Shown: positions 11,291 to 22,150 of the stretch, piece after piece
Layout of the letters: the number at the start of each line of letters is the position of its first letter
Numbering within the stretch: the first letter of the stretch is position 1
Assembly: GCA_036936605.1 (NCBI GenBank)
Contig: JAUPFV010000001.1
Span: 69,769,910-69,833,909, forward strand
DNA from: Limnanthes douglasii subsp. nivea
Taxonomy: Eukaryota > Streptophyta > Magnoliopsida > Brassicales > Limnanthaceae
Length of the DNA: 64,000 nt
Direction: 5' to 3'
Made by a program: the position numbers and the translations under genes
Notes under the pieces: generated by a model
Database searches by the model: none
Told to the model about the DNA's origin: nothing
The model's input: the letters and a program-made list of their open reading frames with translations, nothing else

Positions 11291-12214
11291 TAAATTATAG
11301 TAGACATATTACACATGAAAAATAAACCTATATGAGATCATAAACCTTATTATATTAGTGAAATAGACATTACAATTTTAAGAAAATCAATAAAAAATGG
11401 AAACCCTAACATTGTTCATACTTTTAACCCTAATAAAAAATGATATGATAGTTTAGGATTGTCATTTTACGGTGCGAAAAAATATTATTCTTCTAAGTCA
11501 GACTCTTCTTTGTTTTCATCCATCTAATTATCATTCTTCTCATCTTGAGTCTCTTCTTCTTATTCTTCCTCGGTTTCTCCAACTTCTTCTTCCTCGGTGT
11601 GTCCAAATTCTTCGTCATAATCCTCTTCTTCCTCCTCTATCTGGCTTATCTTCCATTTTTTACAGAAGATCATTAGGGTCTTACTCATCTTTAGAAAACA
11701 AACGAGAATCTGGTCAATAATATGTATCATAGAAAGAGAATATTGACATGTTTCCAAAAGACTCTGAGAATGATTCATAGGTAACTGTATACTAGGGAGA
11801 AGTGCTCAAAAGATTTGGAAATGCCATCATATGAAGAGAATGAGTATCCATACTCATCGTTGGATAAAAAGAAATACGTCATGGTTTTTTAATTTTGAAA
11901 AGTTTACGAGTTTATGACTTTTAATAGTTTGTGTATAATACCCTAGTGAATCTGGTTGACCGTATTTATAGGCAAAAACTTCAACCCAATCTTGATATGT
12001 GTTTTTTAGTTATTGATTTAGTCTTGATTAGATATTTACTTTTGTCAATTCAAACAAAAAATAGCCAATAGAAATCATTGAAATGCTTAAATAATGAAAT
12101 AAAAAATTAGTTGGAAGGTTGTGATTTTTTCTGTATTAATTACCATGTGTGGCCAATATATTATTTAAATAAATGGAGATAAGTTACTCATTTGATTTCA
12201 AGTATATATAAACA

Positions 12215-12450
12215 TTCGATGCTCTTGTATTTCTAATTTTTCAATTTCAGGTATAACAACCATGCGAGTTCTTGCATATTAACCCAGCAAACAACTCTAG
12301 TTATCTGAACTTGCGAGTCATTTTATAATATAGCATACAATTTTAGTCATAATCACCATGTTATTCATGTAGTATTATTCATTAAGCAATTTTAGTGTTA
12401 ATCACCCTGGGAGTTCAGTGTTAATCACCAAGCGAGTTTATGGCTACTCA
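12215..12450 (+). repeat. CATGCGAG repeat array between Ulp1 core and acidic block
   Basis: Units such as CATGCGAGTTCTTGCATATT, CTTGCGAGTCATTTTATAAT and CAAGCGAGTTTATGGCTACT, divergent and loosely spaced. Confidence 0.65.
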
Positions 12451-13379
12451 CTATTCTGTTTTTTTACTTACAACAGAAATTACTTACAAAATATATCACA
12501 TTACCAAATAGATTACATCTGAAAAAACTCTATCAAGAGAGCTACCACCGAAAGTTTATGTTTACATTATTTAGAAAATAATAAAACATTTGAGCCCTTA
12601 GAAACATATTTTCACTGTAATATTTTGAAACAAACCCATTTTAGATAATGTCTTTGGCGTGTTCACAAACAAAAATACCACAGTCGAGGCTGCCTGGTTT
12701 TTGGTGTAGGATATCTCTTACACTTTTTACTTTATATTCCTTTTGTATAACAGGCATGTATTTTTTTCATACAATACACCAATTGTTAACAAGAGTTTAG
12801 ATCAGTTAGAAGATTAGGTGTAAGATCAATATCAAATAACAAGCCTACATGACTTTAAATACGTACCTGTGGCTTAGTCGTTTTTCTTGTATAGTCTGTT
12901 GCGTAATTACTGTGAGGCATGAGTGGTTTATAGTTTGTTTTCGTATGATTTTCAAGGTCAATAATAACCAATGTCCAATGGTTCATTGTAATTTTCTTTA
13001 TGTTGCATACTGGAAGGAACACATGATACGTTTCAGATGGTATTTGTTCAAATAATTCATCAGCCGTTTTTTAGAGATCTCTTTTTTTCGGATAGTGTTG
13101 TACGCATTAAGATAAAGGATTAGAGACAAAAAAAATTATAATAATCGACTACTAATTTTAGTTATACTTACCGTTGCATGAGCATAAATTTTTATCACGT
13201 TGAATTTACAATTGTAAGCACCTTCGAAACATTTGGATGGTACTTTCTAAAAAAATTATTTAAGCGTCTAATAAATCCATGCATTGGTAATCTACCAAAT
13301 GACAAGTGGGAGACATATAACCAAACAAGCGAGATTAATACAAATAATTATTTCAATTTTACTCAAGGAAAATAAACAT

Positions 13380-13880
13380 CATACGAGTTTATTGAACATG
13401 TGTTTCTACTATAAATAATCATACGATTCTAGTTCAACTTAACATGTTAGTCTAGCTTGAATTCCATTGTTATAATGCAACACTTGTATATTTTACCTTG
13501 AAGTCTAGGTCGCATTCATAAGGTAGCGCCATCAGTTCACTTACACTCAAAATGTATAGGAGAACTGTGATGATAGTAAATATCATACTTCTGGATCTTA
13601 TTTTAAAGACTTTTTAGTATTCACACACCTCAATGATCTGTGTTGTTGGTATATTATTTTCCCAACCAGGGAAATCACCTCTTTCTCTTGTATCTCACTA
13701 TGTCTTTAGCCGTCGAAATCCAAATCAGCCTACAAATTGTTCTTTTGAACTGATTTTTTGATGGTCTGAAACATAGAAAACTGGGTGTCAAACATGACGT
13801 GATTCCAAGTATAACACATATGAGATTCAAAGTATAATAACCGTGAGATTCTAAGTATATTAAGTCATGCAAAACATCTG
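13380..13880 (+). repeat. CATACGAG repeat clusters upstream of Ulp1 core
   Basis: Two short clusters (about 13380-13460 and 13795-13880) of the same family, for example CATACGAGTTTATTGAACATG and CATATGAGATTCAAAGTATAA. They are separated by a weakly coding-like block. Confidence 0.6.
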
Positions 13881-14824
13881 AAACATGACAATATATATTT
13901 GATATTTAATCTTAATCTACTAAAGATCCACTTACATAATCACGAGAAATTACCTATGATGGTATCTCTTTTACAGCCTTGTGAGGAGCAGTATCTCTTA
14001 AATTATGAACAAGTGTATCATCCGCGATAGAATCTTAACTTGTGCATGACACCATTGGCCTCAAGCTGATCAATTTTATCAAAATAAGACTGTGTAGGTT
14101 CTATAAAAAAAATCATCAACTAATTATACTTATATACAGCTAATGATTCTCTTTTGTCGGGCGTATCATCTAATAGTGATGCTTTTCTTTTGGGATTTTT
14201 TGGTATTTGTTGTTTTGTTTAGTTTTGTTGGGTTTTCTCTTTTTATAGTTGTGGGACTGCTACTGCTGGTTCTGTTTGAGTGAGTTGTTCTAACTTTGTG
14301 CAGGTTGGTTCTTGTTGTTGGGGTTGATGGTATTGCGCTTTCTCTTCAGCTAGATGTGATACTGTTGGTGTTGCTTCTGCTGTGTGCCTTTATGCATGCT
14401 AGTTGTTCTTGTTGTTGTCTTACGTCTTAATGTTGAGATTGATGGTGTTGTGCTTCCTCTTCTTGTTGGTGGTAATGTTGGGTTTCCTGTTGTTGGTTTT
14501 GGTGTTGGGCTTCCTCTTTTGTTGGTGGTGATGTTAGGCTTCTTGTTGTTGGTCTTGGTGTTGGACTTGATGTTGTTGGGTTTCTTGTTGTTCTGCTATT
14601 TTGGTTGGTCAGTGACTTTTTCTGCAGGTTTTAATGATGAAACATTTTATTCTGTTACCATAAATATCATGCAAAACTTATTAATATATCTGGATAAATC
14701 ATTTAGAAATAAAAAATGTGATACATTTACATAATACTTACCAATGGCTTTTGTTGGTTTAGTTGGTCTGGTTCATTAAATTGCTGAAATTTGAGGCTCA
14801 CGTGTTGGCCCCTGCAATTCCTTG

Positions 14825-15165
14825 TATGATGAACATGTGATTATAGTTATATTACATATATGTGATCCTTTGTATATTAACCATGCGACTTCAGTAATAA
14901 TAAACACATATGAAACCATGACATTACGGGTGTATGAAACCATGACATTCCCAGTATATTAAAACATGAGTTCTTATATTATTTAAACATACGATTTCTT
15001 GAGTATTAAACATTCAATTGTTTTGTATTAAACCATGCCAATTTTTGTATACAAAACCATGCGATTTCTTTGGTATTAAACATGGTACAACTGAAGTATT
15101 AAACATATGACATCTTGTGTATTAGATCATCAGATCCAAGTATAACAAAACAACATATACTGGTA
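14825..15165 (+). repeat. CATGCGA repeat array in Ulp1-like gene intron
   Basis: Units include CATGTGATTATAGTTATATT, CATGCGACTTCAGTAATAAT, CATGCGATTTCTTTGGTATT and CATACGATTTCTTGAGTATT, head to tail. Confidence 0.75.
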
Positions 15166-16374
15166 TAAATAACATGAAATCCAAAATTGATTTTACAACC
15201 CTACAATATATGAATTTAGAAACCTACCGTATATGAAAATATATATTCAAATTTGAATCATAATGTACTTAATATCCACTTACATCTTCATGAACTTGTA
15301 CCATTGGTGTAGTATATATCTCTTTTACACCAGAGATTTATTTGTTACCACTTCATGCTCGTGTGGTAACAGTGGTACTTCTTTAGGGACCAATGGTTCT
15401 GTTATGACTCTTTTGTCGACTAGTGGTGTTGGTATTACTGGGTCATATGTTTATGGAGTACAAAACTGTAAAGAATTTGTTTTTTCAAGCAGTCGTTGTT
15501 CAAATTGTTAACGTAACTGAGCTATATTTTTATTTGGATCTTCAACCTATCATAATAATCTCAGACATATTGGTATGATACGTGTGAGAATGAAAAAAAA
15601 TAGAACATATATAACAAGCGAGACCAGATGAGAGATATAAACTCACATTTTTGTCATTTTTATTCTGCATACGGTTGTTTTCAATATCCCAATTTTACAT
15701 GCTATTTTTTATTTTATGTTCCACTTTTTGACGTAAAAAAAACTGTTCTTGAAGGTGGTCGTATTCTTTGTCCATATGTTGGTCCGACTTTTGGATGTTA
15801 TTGCATTGTTCTTTGAGGGTGTTAGAGTCTTCTTCAAGGGTGTTTGAGTCTGCCTTTGTTGGATGATGAAATCAGTTATGGTGCAACCAGGATCAGAGTC
15901 ATCTCTGAACCCACCAATTTGAGTTGGGGATATCCGGTTTGGTGTTTCGTTGCTGGTTGTGAGATGGTTTGTTCGAGGTGGAGTGGTTGGTGGTTAGTTT
16001 GGATGTGTTGACCTTCTGTTTGGTTTTTTAGCTAAAGATTTAGTCATCTTCCTATCTCTTTCATTAGATATAAGATATGGTTCCCACTTGCTTCACCCCC
16101 ACCAAATATTTTTCTTTTAGACTCTGTCAACGTCAACTCACCCTCCAAAACCTATCCAATAAAGAACAACCCAGTAAAACATTTATCGCTACGAATTTTA
16201 TGAGATTCTTATTCACCTGGGGATTCTTTCATTTTGGTGATCATGTGGCTTCTATTTTACTAAAACGATCATATGAGTTATGTGCTACATATCTTTGGAT
16301 TCTTGCGCAATAAACAACATGATAGACGAATGATTTTAACCACGTGTTTCTACTGAGAATATAATAATGCTCAA

Positions 16375-16378
<4 letters not shown>

Positions 16379-16421
<43 letters not shown>
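16379..16421. repeat. (TA)n microsatellite
   Basis: An uninterrupted TA run. Confidence 0.95.
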
Positions 16422-16422
<1 letters not shown>

Positions 16423-16919
16423 ATACCTCATCATCTTTGAGCAGGTGAATGTTTTTAATCATCTCCGTGGTTTATGATTTGGACTCCAATCATCATCATT
16501 TGTAGCATATGAGGATCATGTTCGGCTTCGCTTGTGCTTACGCAACGGTTGTGTGCTCCATGATGAAGGGCTGTATCACAAATATTTTAGCATAATTCGA
16601 TCTTTTTTTAACTTATTTAATTATGTAGAAATATTCATACCATTAAAAGTGCTACACATCCAATAACTCTATCGGGTTTTTTTGGCAATACAAGCTTTAA
16701 TTGACCCAAACAGCTTCTCTCTTATTGCTCTAGACCAATCAAAATTGTTTATTTTTTAAGGTCTTTGACATAATATATCACTTTCCAACCCAATATATCT
16801 CCTGGTACTGAGTAGAACATGGTAGAGGATAGAAATATGATCAATAAAGCAACCACGTCTTTCACAACATGATCCACGCCTGCCTTGATGGATTTCTTTA
16901 TTGAATCATGTAAAATACT

Positions 16920-17160
16920 GCACACTATGCGAGTTAATTGTTATCTAAGATGGGTTTTTATTGCTATCGTACTAAATATGCGAGTTCAGTGTTATTGACC
17001 ATGCTAGATATACAAAATATGCTAGTACAGTGTACTGACCATGATTGTCTAATAGACCATGCGAGATTAATGCTAATGAACATTCTAGTTATACTAAACA
17101 TGTGACGTCAGTGTTAATAACCATGCGATATTAGTGAAACTGAACATGCTACTTATAATA
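16920..17160 (+). repeat. CATGCGAG repeat array between Ulp1-like exons
   Basis: The array lies between exon-like blocks at 16930-16600 and 17821-17342. Units include TATGCGAGTTCAGTGTTATT, CATGCGAGATTAATGCTAAT, CATGTGACGTCAGTGTTAAT and CATGCGATATTAGTGAAACT. A short related cluster lies at 17815-17945. Confidence 0.75.
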
Positions 17161-17173
17161 GACAAAAGATATA

Positions 17174-17178
<5 letters not shown>

Positions 17179-17237
<59 letters not shown>
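17179..17237. repeat. (TA)n microsatellite
   Basis: An uninterrupted TA run next to the last CATGCGAG array. Confidence 0.95.
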
Positions 17238-17238
<1 letters not shown>

Positions 17239-17960
17239 AAGCATATGACATTGGTTTGGTTTTGTTTGTGCTCACTTTTCTTAAAATTTTGTCCATAAAG
17301 TTTGTTTTCATGATCATTGACTCTGTTTCGGCACCATCTTTTTAGTGAAGTAAGGATTCTTTAGATTTGTTTAAAGGCATTTCCTCTTTTTCGTGTTGAA
17401 GCCCGAAAACGGCCTTGACATCGTTGGTCGTTAGCCTGACCAGTTTAGACCCTATTTTGAAAGCTTCGTGTTTGACCGAGTAAGTATTTATAATATTTTT
17501 TATAAGAAGATAATGATTATTCATCATAAACATCTCATTCCGGAGATCGTAAGAAGCTTTTATCTTTTTTATAAGAAGATAATGCTTGACATTTTTTTTC
17601 TTGGAAGCTTCTATGTGTTCCGGAGTAATAATATTTCTCTTCAATTTCATCATATCTAGGATGTTAACTAATCTTGATACGTAAAAGAAAGCTTTAACAG
17701 ATAAATTTCCTGCAAAAATAAGATTCGACATGGGTTGATTAAACAAGCCATAACAATTCATTTTTTCTGACCTTGCAATTCCGGTTATACTAACCACATT
17801 ATTTCTCGGTTTATTAAACATATGAGTTTAGGGATACTAACATATAATGCACAACCACATATGTAATATGTCTTTCCTTTGTAAGACAGATAATAAAGAT
17901 GCGATATTTGTGTATTCTAGATGAAGAATATGCGATATTATGTTTGTAGCACATGCACAT

Positions 17961-19780
17961 TGACAGAAAATTGAAAATGGAGTCTAAAAATACTAAACCA
18001 AAATCCAAACAAAACATTACAGCCTAGTTACCTGAAAATTACTCCAAAAAATATGTATACCAAAACAAGAAACTACAAATGATCAACAAAATACCTAAGA
18101 GCAATTTAAATTTAACTAAGACCCTAGTTGCAATGAATACATCGAAACACACTCTAAATACAATATATACCTAAAAATACGGAAGTCAGTTTTCAAACTA
18201 TCTAAATACCTTGAAAACTATAACCGGTACTCTTAGTACCTTAAGGGTGTTTCTATTGGAGGTACAAACCCCAAATGAAGCTTAAAATAGGTATACCGAG
18301 ATGATGATGAACCACCTGAGATGATGTTTAAATTGGTTCGTAAAGTTGTAAACCGTTATTGGAGTTTGACATTTTATTTTATTTTTATCTCATAACCTAA
18401 AAAAAATCTTTTTTCGAAGATATTTATGTATTAGAAAATGTATTTTTACACTTGTTTTTGTGTTTCATTTTTCTGTAATTTATTTTGGTCATCATTTTTT
18501 TTGTTTTAATAAAATATAACATAAATCTTAAATAAAATCATATAGTTTTACAGGGTATTCCCTAGAAATTGTATGACCTAGAAATCTATCAAAATAACTA
18601 CAATTGAAATACATAAATTAACTTGGGAAAACTAATAAGGTGACTTTCAAGAGTCTACAACAATACCGACGAGAGTTGAGAATTACACGAATATTTTGGA
18701 AGCTTTAAAAATCCGGCGACTGGCTTGGGTACTTAGCAGGCGCCAACGAAAAAGTGAGTTTAGTGTAAAGACATACAATAAAAAGATGAATGATGGACAT
18801 GATTTTTCAAATCCTAGATCCGCTAACGACAAACTACCTTGTATTTCTAAAGGCGAAAGTAATATCGTTGAGGATGAATACCAATTGAGAAAGCGCACGA
18901 GTGATACCAATGGAGGTTGCTCTAGATGATTCTGTTAACCACCAGTTGAACCGGGACATGAAGAAACAGCAAACCCTTATGATGGTTTATTGAGCCCGGG
19001 ATAGGAAAGCACTAAGAGAGGCGTTAGCAAAACCAAAGCACAAAAGAAAAAGGAAATGAAGATGGAACTTGGAAGCGCCAGCAAAATTTTAAAAAAAAAA
19101 AAGAAAAAAAAAAGAAAGCACCCCCAAAAAAAAGACTAGGGTTAAAGTGTTTCTCTCTATCCATCCAGTGATAGGATGGCGGTATAAGGAGACGCTAGTT
19201 AAAGAGAGGTGAGGTGCAAGTTTGTTCATCATTTTCGACGACTATACAACGTGGTTTTTTAATTTCGGTGACACTTTTTTTTTCCTCGACTAAATCTCAC
19301 ACTTCTAAATAAGTATTCTATATTTAGATTCATGTTTTTCAAAAAACAAATAGTATTCTTGATTCTTTTGATTTTGTTATTCATAAATTAATTAGATTTG
19401 TTTATAAATGTGTTTTTTAGTATTATGATTTGTATTAGAGGCTGTTTTGGAGAAAGCATTGATGATTTTAGCAGATTTGTTGATTTATGGATTTAGGGTT
19501 TGAGTTGTTCTTCCTAGACACCGGAAAAACATAGTGACATGATCCATTGGGGTACGCAAAGATATGATTATTCGCTTGTTTTGATAGTGGTAGTATTATT
19601 TGAATTTTTGGTGATTACGTTTGATCATCGATTAATTTGTTTTATTATTTGGTTTTATTCTCGAATCATCAAAGTAACCGACCCATAGTTCGCGTACATG
19701 CACAACCCTTATTGGTGTTGGAAATTCGATAGACGTGAATGAGGCAAGATCCGCTCCAAGTCCAATACATACCTAACTTA
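17961..19780. other. Unassigned DNA right of the MULE
   Basis: No gene or transposon domain is recognised. The frame 18696-18929 (plus, 77 codons) is basic and hydrophilic without known motifs. An A-rich tract lies at about 19085-19130. The right end of the MULE may extend into this stretch. Confidence 0.4.
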
Positions 19781-19890
19781 ACAGTACCATAGTGTCAGTT
19801 TATTGTGAGACAAATAAGCCCCATACTCTTCCCGAGCATTGTATATGCCGTAAAAAATTGGATGAGATGCCTTGTCCTGTCCCGATAGAG

Positions 19891-20212
19891 ATCATCGCAT
19901 GAGGTGCATCCGAAGGTGTGTTCGCACAATAATTCAGTGCTCAACGAAGAGGATAATGTGTCATAAGATGCCACACGATGGTGGTAATGAAGATTGTAGC
20001 ATTTGGTCAGATTTTTATCTACAGTAAAAGGTCGAGAAAATATAAGAAAATGAGAAAAATTCATAAAGGCGAAAAAAAAGACCGGTCTACTCTCTAATTC
20101 TACCGAGCACAAGTTATCATCGCATGAGGTGCATCCGAAGGTGTGTTCGCACAATAAATTAGTGCTCAACGAGAGGATAGAGTGCCATAAAATGGTCGCG
20201 GAGGATGTGCAC
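19891..20212. repeat. Direct duplication, period 225 bp
   Basis: Two copies of about 95 bp begin ATCATCGCATGAGGTGCATC at 19891 and 20116 and share CCGAAGGTGTGTTCGCACAA and AGTGCTCAACGA. The spacer between them is not repeated. The minus-strand frame across it (20265-19795) therefore contains the same peptide twice, but no known domain. Confidence 0.85.
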
Positions 20213-20234
20213 GAGAACCCAGCATGACGATACT

Positions 20235-20347
20235 TTGTATTTGATCCACTACCAAAAGGTCTCATACTAGTTGAGGTATGTTCTTATTTATATACCATTA
20301 ATCTTTCTCATGGTTAACCGATGTAGGATGTGGAATTTTGGTGTCGC
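20235..20347 (+). repeat. Second copy of the LTR-like interspersed repeat, split by hAT
   Basis: AAAAGGTCTCATACTAGTTG, TATATACCATTAATCTTTCT, ATGGTTAACCGATGTAGGAT and GTGGAATTTTGG align with 11130-11215. The copy is cut by the hAT element at the point that corresponds to GGTCGCACC in the copy at 11045. Confidence 0.65.
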
Positions 20348-21434
20348 TATAGGCGGAGCCAGGTGGGGTCCCAGGAACCCACCTGATTCCTTAAACCTAA
20401 TCTTTAGCAACCGAATTAACACACCAACCTTTAGTCTAGCTGGCGAAGCACTAGGTGAGGAACCCACGAGTCTTGAGTTTTTTATAGTACTATTATCGTA
20501 TTTTTTTAATATATTTTTTATGTATATATAATATACATTTATATCTATTTAAAAAGTAATATAAATTTATTTTAATATAAATAAATATATTGATTTAAAA
20601 AATAATATAAATTAACTACAAGATACAATCTTTTAGAACAATTTTTCTTTTACTATCAATTACAAAACACTAACGAGCTTCAAACACTAAGATATTTAGT
20701 ATGTTGTTGTCTTATTAATTCTCAAAATGGAAGATTTGCTATGTCTTATGTTTTTTTAAGAATAATATTGGTTGATCTATGTTTTTTTAAGATAGAAAGC
20801 TGTATAGTTCATTTCAAGAGTAAATAGACATGCATAAATCATAATTTTTATTTTGCAATGCTAAGTTTAAATTTTATTGTTTGTTGAGTTTTTTTGTTTG
20901 TCATTATAGGATGCATAGATATTTTAAAACAAATCCTAAATATAAAAGAAGAAATACAAATGTCTCTAATTTAGTTACTGAAGTTAACCCGAGGAGAGAC
21001 ACAAGATAAAAGGACTCACAGAACTTTCTAGGATTACTGTGAATACAAAAGGCATAAAATTCTCAATTGGGTTTATGAGCTTTTGAAGTTTGAATTATAT
21101 GAATGGGTTGAGAAATAAATGAGTGATCCATGGCTGATTGTTTGGTGACATCCGTGGAAAAAGAGGTATTTACCACGATAACGCAACTATCTTTCAATAG
21201 TTTCAAGCTATGAGTAAGGGAATTACAAGTAAAATTAACTTGTATTTATGTTTTTATTTTAGTTTTTATTTTTATTTTTAATCATATTTTAGTTTGAGAT
21301 TTAATGTAAACCATATTTGTCATAACCATTTTTGTATTTTATTTTAATTTATTTTGATAAATATATATACGTTTATTTGATAATAATCAGAAGGTTTAGG
21401 GCACCACTGTGTTTCCATCCAGGCTACGCCACTG
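20348..21434 (+). mobile_element. Internally deleted TTF-type hAT transposon
   Basis: The left end TATAGGCGGAGCCAGG matches the reverse complement of the right end, CAGTGGCGTAGCCTGG, and both match the hAT end type CAGTGGCGGAGCCAGG. An 8-bp target duplication is still visible: GGTGTCGC (20340-20347) and GTCGTCGC (21435-21442), 6 of 8 bases equal. Coding remnants read plus. MHRYFKTNPKYKRRNTN (about 20911-20960) looks like the N-terminus of TTF zinc-finger transposases. ADCLVTSVEKEVF followed by TTITQLSFNSFKL (about 21130-21210) looks like their extreme C-terminus. The catalytic middle is missing, so the element is non-autonomous. Confidence 0.75.
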
Positions 21435-21609
21435 GTCGTCGCTCTAATAAATTTATTTATATTTATATTTAATAAAATGTAAACTCTTATTTATTTTATT
21501 TGTTATAGTCTCCTACGACGCACTATTCGTTATTGACATTCTGAGACTTTTACAAACATACACGTATATAAATTTCATTGGCCGAAAACCTTTTTATCAT
21601 TTGATAGGT

Positions 21610-22150
21610 CATCTATGTTTGTTCAACATTAATGCGAAGTTGATGAAGACTTTTGTTACCTTTCAGTTTAGTTCGGAAGAGATGTTTATTACATTTCATG
21701 ATGTCTACTGCATTATTGGTCTCATGTTTGAGGGTATTTTGTTGGAGTTGTCAGAGTAGGATACCGAATAAAATTAATATTTGGAGTACTCCCGACTTTT
21801 CAGAATTAGTTTCCATGAAATCTTACAGGAGATAAAAAAGAAATAGGCTCGGGCTTTTGGTTTGAAATAGCTTTGAAACACTTGTACTACTGATGCGTAT
21901 ATGGATTCAAACCCAACGAAAGAGAGATAGCAAGTCCGTGGAGCTATCTCTACATATTTTATGTCCTTTTTTTAATACACAACATTTACCAATACTAGTC
22001 AGAAGAACATGAAAGCGAATCTAGTTGGCTTTGGGCGACTTGCATGGACTATAGGAGTAATTTTGGGAAGCATGTACATCGGTTTTCCTCTATCCCATGT
22101 TGGGAGTAACTTTGAATACGAATCAGAGGACCATTTTTCATATTTTTGAC
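21610..22150 (+). pseudogene. Plant mobile domain (PMD) remnant
   Basis: At about 21655-21750 the plus strand reads VTFQFSSEEMFITFHDVYCIIGLMFEG, given here as a segment description only: it fits the PMD pattern of Phe/Glu-Met-x-Ile-Thr-x-x-Asp-Val followed by Leu-x-x-x-x-x-Gly. At about 22020-22140 a Trp/Leu/Ala-rich stretch (NLVGFGRLAWTIGVILGSMY) could be the later helical part. PMDs occur in plant transposons and in host MAIN-like proteins. Stops and frameshifts interrupt it. It may derive from another MULE or a gene fragment. Confidence 0.45.

Larger units (their letters stand above)
11560..17821 (-). pseudogene. Ulp1-like (C48) peptidase gene of the MULE, multi-exon, decayed
   Basis: Ulp1 enzymes cleave SUMO from proteins. 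Exon-like blocks occur in order on minus. 17821-17342 is an N-terminal region with FKIGSKLVRLTTNDVKAVFG, like the plant-mobile or DUF1985-type domain found with these peptidases. 16930-16600 continues it: DVVALLIIFLSSTMF, GWKVIYYVKDLKK, then NFDWSRAIREKLFGSIKACI and GCVALL. About 15840-15700 is a coiled-coil-like block (EEDSNTLKEQCNNIQKSDQH). About 14640-14160 is Gln/His/Pro-rich low complexity. 13060-12640 is the peptidase core, with HWTLVIID (His codon 12978-12980) and SLDCGIFVCEH (Cys codon 12680-12682). 11778-11560 is an acidic Glu-rich tail that may be the C-terminus. Repeat arrays fill the gaps between blocks. Scattered stops and a frameshift near 16750 indicate a pseudogene, but the core peptidase motifs remain. 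Exon limits are approximate. Confidence 0.65.
7850..17960. mobile_element. Large MULE carrying mudrA and an Ulp1-like peptidase gene
   Basis: A Mutator-like element of about 10 kb. A mudrA-type transposase gene reads plus (8312-10462) and an Ulp1 (C48) peptidase-like gene reads minus (17821 to about 11560), converging on it. MULEs carrying Ulp1-like genes are known in plants (the Kaonashi type). A degenerate repeat of about 24 bp with the core CATGCGAG fills intron and spacer sequence throughout and appears not to occur outside these limits, so it was used to set the approximate ends. No convincing long terminal inverted repeats were found by eye, as expected for a non-TIR MULE or for decay. 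An unrelated repeat is inserted at 11045-11290. Confidence 0.7.

Noticed and set aside
14384..14734. Hydrophobic plus-strand frame of 116 codons resembling a membrane protein
   Set aside because: It is the complement of a Gln/His/Pro-rich low-complexity linker of the Ulp1-like gene; the Val/Leu runs come from GTTGTTG repeats.
7200..18400. Search for long terminal inverted repeats of the MULE
   Set aside because: No convincing pair was found by eye in the flanks; the limits given rest on the private repeat and on coding blocks only.
19795..20265. 156-codon minus frame with a repeated Cys-containing peptide, possibly a small secreted protein
   Set aside because: The internal peptide repeat is explained by a 225-bp direct DNA duplication; no signal peptide or known domain is seen.
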